From NCBI GenBank assembly GCA_036525185.1, contig DATDAW010000065.1, forward strand, positions 1 through 33,581: a stretch of 33,581 nt of DNA. Reading direction: 5' to 3'. Shown one piece after another: positions 25,919 through 33,537 of this stretch. The position numbers and the translations under genes were made by a program. The notes under the pieces were generated by a model. It did no database searches. It saw nothing but the letters and a program-made list of their open reading frames with translations, and was not told the origin of the DNA. Every line of letters starts with the position of its first letter. Positions within the stretch are counted from its first letter, which is position 1. The DNA comes from DATDAW01 sp036525185 (GTDB lineage Bacteria > Verrucomicrobiota > Verrucomicrobiia > Chthoniobacterales > DASVRZ01).

Positions 25919-27217
25919 TCACTTGATCGCTCTTAGGATTGCGTAGGCCACCTCGCGGCCGCTAACGTCGCCGTGGTCTTTGATGAACGCGCTCGCCTCG
26001 AGATTGAAGAGCTTGCCTGCGGAGAGCGCATAATTGCCGCCGACACCGAGCAATGCTGCCTTGACCGTTTCACCGGGCTCCATCTTCTGCGCGCCATTGC
26101 GGCCAATTCCGCCGAAGACATCTTTCTCATCACCAAGTGCTGCTGCTTTCTGCCCAGCCAGGCGCGAGGCGATCGGGTAAGCAACTCCAACGGCGCGATC
26201 GTTCTTCGTATGGGTGATGATGATGGGGCCCTTCACACGCCGGCCATCAACGACTTTGCGGAAGAAACCGTTCATGCTCCGGGAAAAACCGTTGTGGGAA
26301 AAAGCCGCCTGAAGAAGCGTCATGCTCTTGATACGATCCGTCGTCGAGTTCGCCGCGGCAGCAGTCACCAACCGTCCACCAAAGCTGTGCCCGACCAGGT
26401 GAATGCGTGGGATCGTCCGCGCCGCCTGGTCTATCAGAGGAGCCACGCCCTTACGTCCAACGGTCCCAGCCCGCTCTTTCATGACGTAATAGGTCGTATA
26501 ATTCAGCAGGTTCATCGCCGAGGCTTTGAAGCCCGAGAAAAACTCGGTAAGCCCGGCGGCACCTTCTGTCTGTGATGGCGCGCCAACGCCAATATAAGAC
26601 GCGCCTCCTCCCGGCATGAGGTCGTCGCCCAGGTCTTCTTCCGGCAACTTGAGCTCGTCCATGATCTCCCCTGCGTCAGCGTTGAAGAAAACTTCGGACG
26701 CATCGTCGCCGCTTGATTCGCCGGGGTCGAGCAACGACCGGATTTTTTCAACGAACTCTTTGCGTGCGTCCGGCTCAGTCTCCAGCCTGTCGACGAGGTT
26801 TTTTGCCTCCTCGAGCTGCGCCGTTTCCTCCGCTTCGCTCAAGATCGACTTCATCCATTCGAGCTTTTCTTTCACCGCATTGGCGCTCTCTCCATCTTCC
26901 TCTGCACCGATACTTGCGCCGCCGTCTGCGACCGCGCCAGTGCCTTCCACAGCCACGCGCTCGTCGAATTTTTTCGAGGGCCAGAACACGCCAATGATTG
27001 CCATCTTGCGATCATCAAGCCCTGCATTCCGGTTGACGGCGGCAAAGTTGGTGAATAACTCGGTATAAAGACGTCGTGCCTCGCCGTCGTCGTTGTTCCA
27101 GCCGTGGGAGACAATGAAGAGATCGGTCGTTCCGGCCGGGATCTGCACGCTATTCTGAGCCGTGCCCTGCTTGTCGAATCGTGCTTCGACGAATGGGATT
27201 CCTGCGATGTCTGACAT
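25919..27217 (-). CDS. Cytoplasmic alpha/beta hydrolase with large lid insertion
   Basis: A 432-aa serine hydrolase of unknown substrate, with no signal peptide. The nucleophile elbow is G-H-S-F-G-G at 276-281 (S278). S-H-G-W near 37-40 can supply the oxyanion hole. D340 in T-H-T-K-N-D and H415 in K-D-H-G-D complete a plausible triad. An acidic, largely helical insertion (about residues 88-225) separates the first strands from the elbow and probably forms a lid or partner-binding region. It starts 23 bases after the subtilase gene stop on the same strand, so the two form an operon. No lipase, esterase or peptidase subfamily could be named. Confidence 0.8.
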   Translation of the reverse strand: MSDIAGIPFVEARFDKQGTAQNSVQIPAGTTDLFIVSHGWNNDDGEARRLYTELFTNFAAVNRNAGLDDRKMAIIGVFWPSKKFDERVAVEGTGAVADGGASIGAEEDGESANAVKEKLEWMKSILSEAEETAQLEEAKNLVDRLETEPDARKEFVEKIRSLLDPGESSGDDASEVFFNADAGEIMDELKLPEEDLGDDLMPGGGASYIGVGAPSQTEGAAGLTEFFSGFKASAMNLLNYTTYYVMKERAGTVGRKGVAPLIDQAARTIPRIHLVGHSFGGRLVTAAAANSTTDRIKSMTLLQAAFSHNGFSRSMNGFFRKVVDGRRVKGPIIITHTKNDRAVGVAYPIASRLAGQKAAALGDEKDVFGGIGRNGAQKMEPGETVKAALLGVGGNYALSAGKLFNLEASAFIKDHGDVSGREVAYAILRAIK

Positions 27218-27240
27218 ACTTTTTTTGGGGGTTGGTTTGT

Positions 27241-29199
27241 TTAAACGGACTGGATAGCCCGCATCAAATCGACGAGACCTGCTCCCTGGAAATAGCGATC
27301 GCGATTCAGGTCGGTCGCGCTGGAGACGAAAATGCTTTTCACCTTTTCGGGTCGTCCGATGAACTCACTGCGCACTGACAGGAACGCCGCGATCACGCCA
27401 CTTACGTGCGGCGCGGCCATACTCGTCCCGCTCGTTTCGACGTATTCGCACGGTTCAGCGCCCGCGCCATCGCCCTTCAGCTTGCTATCCCGTGCCGCGC
27501 AGGAGACGATTTTTTCGCCTGGGGCGACGAGGTCGGGCTTGAGCCGCCCATCGCCGGTGGGGCCTTTCGACGAGAAATAGGAAACGCCGTAAACGTGTGG
27601 CATGTCACGATGCGTGGAGCCGACAGTGATTGCCAGATCGGCATTTCCGGGATCGTTGATGGTTACATCCATACCGGCGCTCGCGCTGCCAATCGTGGAT
27701 TTGAAAGAACCATAACCCGTATTTCCTGCAGCTACGACGACGGTAACTCCCGACTTCACCAATCGATCGACTTCCACGCAGAGCGGACTCTGCCCGCAAG
27801 CGAACCATTCAGGCTCGAAATTGTATCCGAGGCTCATATTGACCCCATGAATGAGCAGGCGGCGGCCGTATCCGTTGAGCTCCTGGATGTGAGCGATCGC
27901 GGCGATCAAATTGCTAACTGCCCCCTTGCCAAACCGGTCGAGGACTTTGAGGCTGACTAGGCGGCACCTGGGCGCCATGCCGCTGATCTGCTGGAGCGAT
28001 TCGCCCTGCATGACGATAGCGCCGTTCTCCTGCCGGTAGCGAACCACGGCGCGGAGCTTTCCCGGATCGGGTGTCGCGCCCGACACCTGCGGCTCTGCCA
28101 ACTGCTCACCGGCGATGATCCCGGCAACATGCGTTCCATGGCCATTCTCGTCCACGAGCGGCCTTTCATCCTGCTCCATGTCAGCAGTGAAATCCCGATG
28201 CCACTCGGGATTCACTGCCGCGACGTTTTCGTGTTTCGCAAAGTGAGGATGATCGCCGTGGATGCCGGAATCCATTACCGCCCATGTGATTCCCGCGCCA
28301 GATGCAGAAAACGCCCGTTGCGCCGCATCCGCTTTGACGGTCGCGATGGACTTGGTGATCAGCCCGCTCACTTCAAAGTCCGGCCAAACGCGGAAAATCG
28401 CGCGGTATTGGGTCGAATCCACGGTTCGTCCGAGGCGTTTCGACTCCTGCGCGGCCGCTGTTTGAGCATTCGCAGCATCGAGCGCCACGAGCTTCTGCAA
28501 CACCCTGGCTTCGAGTCGCGCAAAAAGATATTGCTGGCTCGTTTCGCTCTTGCGGAGCTTGACCCCTTGTTCGTCATCGTCCGCTGCGCCGATCCGCTCC
28601 TTGGCCAGGTCGATGTGATCCTTTACCCATTCGCGGGCCCCTTTTCGGCCCGCATCGTATTCGCCTTCGGAAGGTCGCGTCTTGGAGTGGCCTCCGGGGT
28701 ATTCCAGGTTGAGATCGATAATGAGCTCGTAAAGCGTCGGCCAGATAAAAGCAATGGCGCGCGGCTCCGGCGGTGTTGCGAGGGCAGCCTGTTCATCGAG
28801 CGCAAGCATCTCGCGGCGAATCCTGCGATCCAGCCGGGCGAAAAAGAAGTCGCGCGACGGGCCGCTATCAGACGGCGCCTCAAGCACCTGATGGCTGGCA
28901 TCCACACGAGAAAGCGCCGCCGCTTTCTGTAGGAGTTCTGCGACCCTGTCTCGGGCCGCACCCGTTTCACCAGGGTAATCCGGTCTCAGGAAAATAACGG
29001 TATCGAAGCCCTCGCGCAAAGTGGGGACGAGACCTGGAGCAGGCCTGGGATCCTTCGGCAACAACCCGGCGCCGACGAGCGCTTCGTGTTCCTTGCGCAT
29101 CTCGTCGAGCAGCGGGAGTGCGATCACCGTCTTGTCCAACACAAGCGGATCGAATGCTTTCACCGGACCGGTTTCACCTGGAGGAACGAAAGTAGGCAT
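27241..29199 (-). CDS. Subtilisin-like (S8) serine peptidase with repeated N-terminus
   Basis: A 652-aa protein. The C-terminal half (about 300-650) is a complete subtilase with D310 (V-M-D-S-G), H354 (N-G-H-G-T-H), oxyanion N493 (A-A-G-N-T-G) and catalytic S593 (S-G-T-S-M-A-A-P). There is no signal peptide or Sec-type start, so it is predicted to act in the cytoplasm, unlike most subtilases. The N-terminal 295 residues hold two copies and a third partial copy of a module: a strand ending in a P (F-L-R-P, F-I-W-P, R-V-W-P at 70-73, 151-154, 270-273) and F-A-R-L-x-x-R-x-x-x-x-x-x-A-L-D at 120-135 and 226-241. It heads a two-gene operon with the alpha/beta hydrolase. Confidence 0.9.
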   Translation of the reverse strand: MPTFVPPGETGPVKAFDPLVLDKTVIALPLLDEMRKEHEALVGAGLLPKDPRPAPGLVPTLREGFDTVIFLRPDYPGETGAARDRVAELLQKAAALSRVDASHQVLEAPSDSGPSRDFFFARLDRRIRREMLALDEQAALATPPEPRAIAFIWPTLYELIIDLNLEYPGGHSKTRPSEGEYDAGRKGAREWVKDHIDLAKERIGAADDDEQGVKLRKSETSQQYLFARLEARVLQKLVALDAANAQTAAAQESKRLGRTVDSTQYRAIFRVWPDFEVSGLITKSIATVKADAAQRAFSASGAGITWAVMDSGIHGDHPHFAKHENVAAVNPEWHRDFTADMEQDERPLVDENGHGTHVAGIIAGEQLAEPQVSGATPDPGKLRAVVRYRQENGAIVMQGESLQQISGMAPRCRLVSLKVLDRFGKGAVSNLIAAIAHIQELNGYGRRLLIHGVNMSLGYNFEPEWFACGQSPLCVEVDRLVKSGVTVVVAAGNTGYGSFKSTIGSASAGMDVTINDPGNADLAITVGSTHRDMPHVYGVSYFSSKGPTGDGRLKPDLVAPGEKIVSCAARDSKLKGDGAGAEPCEYVETSGTSMAAPHVSGVIAAFLSVRSEFIGRPEKVKSIFVSSATDLNRDRYFQGAGLVDLMRAIQSV

Positions 29200-29359
29200 C
29201 GAAGTAGCAGCAGAATCTTATTCGATTTATCCGCTGGGGAAAGCGTGGACATCGTTGGAACGCGCGCACAACACGACAGCCCCACCTCCCGGGCTCCAGG
29301 TCCCCTCGACAGGTGGAGGACTTTGGCATTGCGAAATGACAACCATCGGGGGTGCTTAA
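29200..29359. other. Upstream region of the S8 peptidase gene
   Basis: About 160 bases with no gene seen. It must contain the promoter for the leftward peptidase-hydrolase pair, but no clear boxes are visible. A small CCTC/GAGG hairpin lies near 29307-29322. The transposase relic begins at its right edge. Confidence 0.4.
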
Positions 29360-29473
29360 ATTCGGAAAGGCTATGTCGACGTCGGACAAAAAGCTTATGA
29401 ACAACGCTTTAAAGAACGAGTCCTCCGTGGAATTCAGTCCAAAGCCAAATCCCTTGGATTCGAGCTCATCCCA
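29360..29473 (+). pseudogene. C-terminal relic of an insertion-sequence transposase
   Basis: A short open stretch reading G-Y-V-D-V-G-Q-K-A-Y-E-Q-R-F then E-R-V-L-R, ending K-S-L-G-F-E-L-I-P. This Y-V-D-x-G-x-x-x-Y-E-x-x-x-x-x-R-V-L pattern followed by A-x-x-L-G-F-x-L-x-P is one I associate with the C-termini of IS transposases, though I cannot name the IS family securely. A stop codon (29357-29359) closes the frame just upstream, and nothing of the catalytic part remains. The relic ends about 58 bases before the stop of the convergent GH36 gene. Confidence 0.6.
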
Positions 29474-29530
29474 TTTCTCATCCTGTGGTTTCTAAGGAGC
29501 TATTTCTTTTTGACAGTAGTGGACACAAGC

Positions 29531-31684
29531 TCATGGTGCGCGTCGCAAAAGGGCCACCCGGGCGCTGAAATCGGCGATGCCGGGGCAGACCAGGCTCCGC
29601 TCCGCCACTTGCACGGGATTGCCCAATCCCCCTGCGATTCGCCACGACCCGGCTGGCAAGGGCGCATGGATTTCCGCCGGGCTGGATTCAAACGCGTGAA
29701 CCACCACCAGGGCCGATTGTTGATCCGCTGCCTGGCGTACCACCGCTTGCCAGCCGCGCGGATGCCGCCAACTCGGTCCCCAGTCGCCCACTCTGCGGCT
29801 CGTACCCTGCTTGATGATCGGCGCCGCCTGCCGATATAGCCGTTCCGCCTGCCGTACCAGGTCCATTTGACCCGCATCGAGCCCGTCGATCTCTCCGGAA
29901 AGGCACATGCGACCCAAAAACGTGGCGGCCAGGCTGTAAACCAGGCGTTGCTCGCTGTCGGCGCAATGCAGCACCGCCCAAATCTGCGATTGGCGCGGAA
30001 GTAGCAGACGGTGCAGGTTCGCGGCGATGATTGGGATTTCAGGCAGTTCATGGGCGTCCGAAAACGAGGACATCGCTGTGCGCCCCAGCATGGACGGCTC
30101 AAGCCGGTGCCCGCCCGACGCGCAGTTCTCGATGACCAACCCAGGCAGGCGGCGGCGGATGAGATCAAAGAAACGATAAATGCCCTCGATCTGATGGCGC
30201 AGCCCTTCGCCCAAACCGTCCGGGTGATCGCTGCCCAGCCCGATGGTTTCGTTGTAGTCCACTTTGAGATACCCGAAATTCCCCCGTTCCAAAACCTCGA
30301 TGACCCGTTCGGTAAGAAACGCGATTGCTTCGGGATCGTTGAGATTCCAAAAACGCCGACCGCGCACTGTCAACGGGCGGCCGTCGCGTTGCAGGAGATG
30401 GTCCACAAGCGAAAACGCGGTGGAATCGCGGCCGCAGGTCTCCATTTCGAACCAGAGGCCCGGAATGAAACCCGCCTCGCGAATGGCCGCGGCGGCCCCT
30501 TCCAATCCGTGAGGAAACAATTCGCCGTTGGGAATCCAGTCGCCATGGCCGTATTCCCAGCCGGCACCACCTTGTTTATACCAGCCGGCATCGATCACCA
30601 GGTAACGAGCCTCGGAACCCTGGAGCCGCCGGGCGATGGCGACGAGTCTGTCGTGCCGGGGATCGCCCCACGTGGTGCACCATTCGTTGAAAATGATGGG
30701 CAGATCGTGCTCCACAGCCGGATGCCGATCCGTCGCGCGATGCTGCACAGCGGTAAGCCGGTCGCACAACTCATCGAGGCCGCCCTGAACGCAGGAAAGG
30801 GTGGCCGAAGGCGAGACGAGGGATTCCCCGGGCTGGAGGGATTTCATCCAATGCCCAAACTCGCGATCCGCTAGCCCGCCCGAGAGGCAAACGTCGTCAT
30901 GCTGGCGGGAAATCTCGATCTGCCACGAACCGGCCCAGGCCAGTTGAACGCCCCAGGTGACTTCGGCGACCGTATCTTCGACCGCAGCAAAAGGGAACCA
31001 TTTGCGCACCGGCATGGAGCCGATCTGGCCAAAACGCTCGCTGAACAAAGCACCGCCGTGCCAGGAACGCTCCAGATGCAGTTCCTCGATGGAGCGGCTT
31101 TCGAGACGGCCCTCGGCGCTCCAGCCGGAACGGAACCGATGGACCATCAGCCGCCCGGAACTATCGGCGGGATCGAACGGACTGAGACCACCCAGGCAAA
31201 AGCTGCCGAGCATTTCCAGGGTGACGGTAGCGCCGGAATCGTTATGGAACGCTGTGGAAATCTCGATCGCGGCGTCGCCTTCCCACCAAGTGGCGCGGTG
31301 CAAGAGGCGGTATCCGCCCGGATGACGAAGGGTCGTGACGATCACAGTGCGTTCCCCTTCGCGAGTGACTTCCTGATCTCCGAAGAAAAAACTCTCAACC
31401 GACGGAGAACTGCGCATCGTATGGCCCTGGGCAAACCCGGGAGAATACGCATCGCCCACGATTTTCACCTGGGCCAGGGGATCAACCATGAAAGCCGGGG
31501 GATTACCCGCGCCAGGCTGGGCGTCGATGTAGGGAAGCCCGGCCAGACCATCGCGCCGGGGTTGAACCTTGTTGGCCAGGGCGGCGGGAATAATCTCAAA
31601 TCCCACCCGCCCGGTCCCCGGATCGCGCGGAAATCGCAGCAGAAGGTCGCTGCAGGAAAAGCTGGAAAGAATGGAGGGAAACAT
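29531..31684 (-). CDS. Alpha-galactosidase, glycoside hydrolase family 36
   Basis: Retaining GH36 enzyme releasing alpha-galactose from melibiose/raffinose-type sugars, 717 aa from the ATG at 31684. The frame is open to 31891, but that extension overlaps the neighbouring relic and is Arg/Pro-rich. An N-terminal beta-sandwich (about 1-320) precedes the barrel. F-N-E-W-C-T-T-W-G is at 332-340. The likely nucleophile is D476 in L-K-V-D-Y-N (usually K-W-D-x-N, so W is replaced by V). E-N-C-A-S-G-G-H-R is at 519-527, and the acid/base D543 is in F-S-D-A-H. There is no signal peptide, so it acts on sugars already imported. It lies between two mobile relics, suggesting acquisition by transfer. Confidence 0.9.
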   Translation of the reverse strand: MFPSILSSFSCSDLLLRFPRDPGTGRVGFEIIPAALANKVQPRRDGLAGLPYIDAQPGAGNPPAFMVDPLAQVKIVGDAYSPGFAQGHTMRSSPSVESFFFGDQEVTREGERTVIVTTLRHPGGYRLLHRATWWEGDAAIEISTAFHNDSGATVTLEMLGSFCLGGLSPFDPADSSGRLMVHRFRSGWSAEGRLESRSIEELHLERSWHGGALFSERFGQIGSMPVRKWFPFAAVEDTVAEVTWGVQLAWAGSWQIEISRQHDDVCLSGGLADREFGHWMKSLQPGESLVSPSATLSCVQGGLDELCDRLTAVQHRATDRHPAVEHDLPIIFNEWCTTWGDPRHDRLVAIARRLQGSEARYLVIDAGWYKQGGAGWEYGHGDWIPNGELFPHGLEGAAAAIREAGFIPGLWFEMETCGRDSTAFSLVDHLLQRDGRPLTVRGRRFWNLNDPEAIAFLTERVIEVLERGNFGYLKVDYNETIGLGSDHPDGLGEGLRHQIEGIYRFFDLIRRRLPGLVIENCASGGHRLEPSMLGRTAMSSFSDAHELPEIPIIAANLHRLLLPRQSQIWAVLHCADSEQRLVYSLAATFLGRMCLSGEIDGLDAGQMDLVRQAERLYRQAAPIIKQGTSRRVGDWGPSWRHPRGWQAVVRQAADQQSALVVVHAFESSPAEIHAPLPAGSWRIAGGLGNPVQVAERSLVCPGIADFSARVALLRRAP

Positions 31685-31734
31685 TGAGGTCAGGAAACAG
31701 GATGCGACAATATGCGCGCCAAACCACAGGCAAT

Positions 31735-32313
31735 TTAGTCCCTTACCCGCCCGAGGCCGTCGATGGCGAACTCGCCCCGCAGCAGGGCAAGCAGGATTTG
31801 CTGGTCTTCCTTGAGGAAGACGTTGAAGCCGCGCCACGTGCGCGCTTTGCCGTCGCGCTCGGTGCGGCTGACCACCTTGCGGTGGTGACAAAAAAAGGTG
31901 ATGTCGTTGGTGGTGGCCTCAATGCGCAGCACCCGCCCACCTTTGTCATACATCTTGAGCGACTGGCGGCCCAGGACGTGTTTGATGCGCGTGCCTTCGA
32001 CCAGCGTCTTGAAGTCGCTGCCAGCCTCGGCCTCGGGCGAAAAGCGCTTGCCCCAGAACCGCGCCATGTCGGGCACGCACACCGTGAGCATGGCCTGCCG
32101 GCTGATTTCCTCATAGAGCGGGGCCAGCACCTCCCGGCGCTTGAAGACCACGTCCAGTGAGTATTCAACCTGCATGATACTCCAGTGGTAGCCGCGCGTG
32201 AACTTTTCGACCACCGGGCAGAACCGGGCGGCCAGTTCGTGAAACTTGTGTTCCCTATCCCGGACCGACGGCAGTCGGGGCGCGTAAGCAGCCCGAGTGA
32301 CGGCGGGTAGGGA
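31735..32313 (-). pseudogene. Truncated gene of a mobile-element-associated protein family
   Basis: The open frame (from 32313 with no ATG at its start; a GTG at 32214 could initiate 159 aa) encodes the middle of a protein family I recall as about 430-480 aa and scattered in multiple copies among transposons. Recognisable segments are H-W-S-I-M-Q-V-E-Y-S-L-D-V-V-F, F-W-G-K-R-F, E-G-T-R-I-K-H, L-K-M-Y-D-K-G-G-R-V-L-R-I-E-A-T-T-N and, near the end, L-L-R-G-E-F-A-I-D-G-L. Relatives continue well past both ends; here the frame stops six residues after the G-L, and the N-terminus is missing, so it is probably broken. The biochemical function is unknown to me. Confidence 0.6.
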
Positions 32314-32329
32314 TTAGGTGGATGCGCTC

Positions 32330-32336
32330 GTTCGAT
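32330..32336 (-). other. Possible half attC (R box) after the left cassette
   Basis: GTTCGAT on the plus strand abuts the stop codon of the small secreted-protein gene. It is the exact reverse complement of the ATCGAAC box at the other side of that gene (32769-32775). No matching L arm or second R box could be found to the left, where the truncated mobile gene begins within about 20 bases, so this looks like the remaining edge of a deleted attC. Confidence 0.4.
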
Positions 32337-32762
32337 CTATTGTTTTAGTTTGTTGAAGCTCTTCAGAAACTCCGTGACCTGCTCAGGAGGATTCATAGTC
32401 GCAGCACTCGCAATGTTTTGGGAGGAGCTGTTGCTGCTATCCTTCTTCGAGTAGTCGCTCTTGGATATGGTAGCTGGGGTAACAATCCACAATGTCGAAG
32501 TGGGATCGTCCCAAAAAAAGGTCGTCTCCTCACCCGTATTTTTCGCAATGGTGGAACCGCCCCTCTCCTTGCCGTCTACAGCTATGGAACACCATAACTC
32601 CCCTTTTGTGTTGGCATAAATCTCCAAAGTAACTCGCTCTGAAAGGACATGCTTGCCGAGAATGTTATTGATTTGGAGGGGTTGCCCATCTGCCAACAGT
32701 GTTGTTGCCAGAAGCATAGAGGACACTCCTATGGTTGCGATTGTAGTGCGTATGAGCTTCAT
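32337..32762 (-). CDS. Secreted protein of unknown function in a probable gene cassette
   Basis: A 141-aa protein with a signal peptide (basic start, hydrophobic about 7-23, cleavage near L-L-A-D|G). The mature part holds beta-type segments (V-T-L-E-I-Y-A, L-W-C-S-I-A-V, T-T-F-F-W-D, L-W-I-V-T-P) and a Ser/Lys-rich linker before a short C-terminal helix. I do not recognise it. Base composition is more AT-rich than the neighbouring chromosomal genes. It starts seven bases after an attC-like site and ends directly at a GTTCGAT box, the compact layout expected of an integron cassette. Confidence 0.7.
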   Translation of the reverse strand: MKLIRTTIATIGVSSMLLATTLLADGQPLQINNILGKHVLSERVTLEIYANTKGELWCSIAVDGKERGGSTIAKNTGEETTFFWDDPTSTLWIVTPATISKSDYSKKDSSNSSSQNIASAATMNPPEQVTEFLKSFNKLKQ

Positions 32763-32768
32763 ATTGTT

Positions 32769-32882
32769 ATCGAACGTTTGAGCTAAGCTGCAGCCGGAAG
32801 GCTGGGAGCCGGCTTTGACGAGCTTGCGAGGAGAAGCCGGCTCCCAACCTGGAGGACGTCAGCTTCAGCGATTTTGTTAGAC
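32769..32882 (-). other. attC-like integron recombination site
   Basis: This 114-base site folds like a cassette attC. In gene orientation it starts GTCTAAC (R'', plus 32876-32882, matching RYYYAAC) and ends GTTCGAT (R', plus 32769-32775, one deviation from GTTRRRY). Inside are 6-nt unpaired spacers on each side (32776-32781, 32870-32875). L arms follow: GCTAAGCTG (32782-32790) pairs with CAGCTTCAGC (32860-32869) over 9 bp with one extrahelical base. A variable terminal region contains a perfect 13-bp repeat (32803-32815 / 32834-32846). It separates two co-oriented short unknown genes at the right positions. Consensus features are established; function here is inferred. Confidence 0.75.
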
Positions 32883-32909
32883 CGGGGACGTTTCGATTGA
32901 AAGTCGAAC

Positions 32910-33347
32910 CTATGCTTTTTCCCTCTTTTCAGCATAGCGCCTGATTTCAGTGATTAACTGCGCAAATCCCGGATAAGTAGCGTCGCTATCATAGATCTTT
33001 ATTGGTAATGGGCGTCCGCGAACATGAATGCTTACAGTCGCCCGTGTAAATGAATCTTCTTCGCTGGTGCCGCAAATGTCCTCAATCGACCATGACTCAA
33101 CTTCCACCCACTCCACCGAAAAGCCACATGGCTTCTTCTCGATTCCTTTTTGGGTAATGACTACTTCCCCATAAAAAAAGCAGCCCACGCATGCTAAACC
33201 GAGGCAACCAAGACCCGTGAACGCGAAGGAAAAAGCATGCAGACCCCCCGCAGTAAAACACAGCAGTCCGATTGCGACAAATATCGCGCTACAAACCGCA
33301 CCAAATGCGGACTTAGATCGACTCGAATGAAAGACTACGCGGTCCAT
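32910..33347 (-). CDS. Small membrane protein of unknown function in a probable gene cassette
   Basis: A 145-aa protein with two adjacent hydrophobic helices (about 14-36 and 40-60) and a cytoplasmic C-terminal domain of about 80 residues. That domain contains V-V-I-T-Q-K-G-I-E-K then W-V-E-V-E-S-W-S-I-E-D-I, a pattern like bacterial PH-type domains that follow two helices. This resemblance is tentative. It is AT-richer than the main chromosomal genes. Its stop lies 28 bases before the attC-like site, as for a cassette-borne gene. Upstream, toward the right edge, a nested palindrome (33344-33369) separates it from the IS110-like element, and no intact second attC is visible there. Confidence 0.7.
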   Translation of the reverse strand: MDRVVFHSSRSKSAFGAVCSAIFVAIGLLCFTAGGLHAFSFAFTGLGCLGLACVGCFFYGEVVITQKGIEKKPCGFSVEWVEVESWSIEDICGTSEEDSFTRATVSIHVRGRPLPIKIYDSDATYPGFAQLITEIRRYAEKREKA

Positions 33348-33360
33348 AAGCTAGGCCTAG

Positions 33361-33537
33361 ACTTTATGGCTGTCGGCGCCCCGTGATTCGAGCGGCAGCC
33401 TATGGTGGAAGCGGGGGTGTGGTTGCCGTTCATTCGATCGCGGGTTGCTCTCGCGGACGAGCGCAGAGCCGCACTTAAAGGGCGGGCAGGACAGGGCGTC
33501 GTGCCGCCAATCATTAACGCGAACCAGCAGCCACACC
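33361..33537 (+). ncRNA. Structured IS110 left-end region, candidate bridge RNA
   Basis: About 177 bases upstream of the recombinase start, with no credible protein frame. Stems seen: GGCTGTCG (33368-33375) with CGGCAGCC (33393-33400), 8 bp with one G-U and a 17-nt loop; and GCTCT.CGC (33447-33454) with GCG.AGAGC (33461-33469), 8 bp with one bulged base, enclosed by GCG/CGC. IS110-group elements are known to encode a bridge RNA in this non-coding end. Assignment here rests on position, length and folding only. Confidence 0.4.

Noticed and set aside
31684..32160. Plus-strand open frame of 158 codons opposite the truncated mobile gene.
   Set aside because: It mirrors the minus-strand frame that carries recognisable protein motifs.
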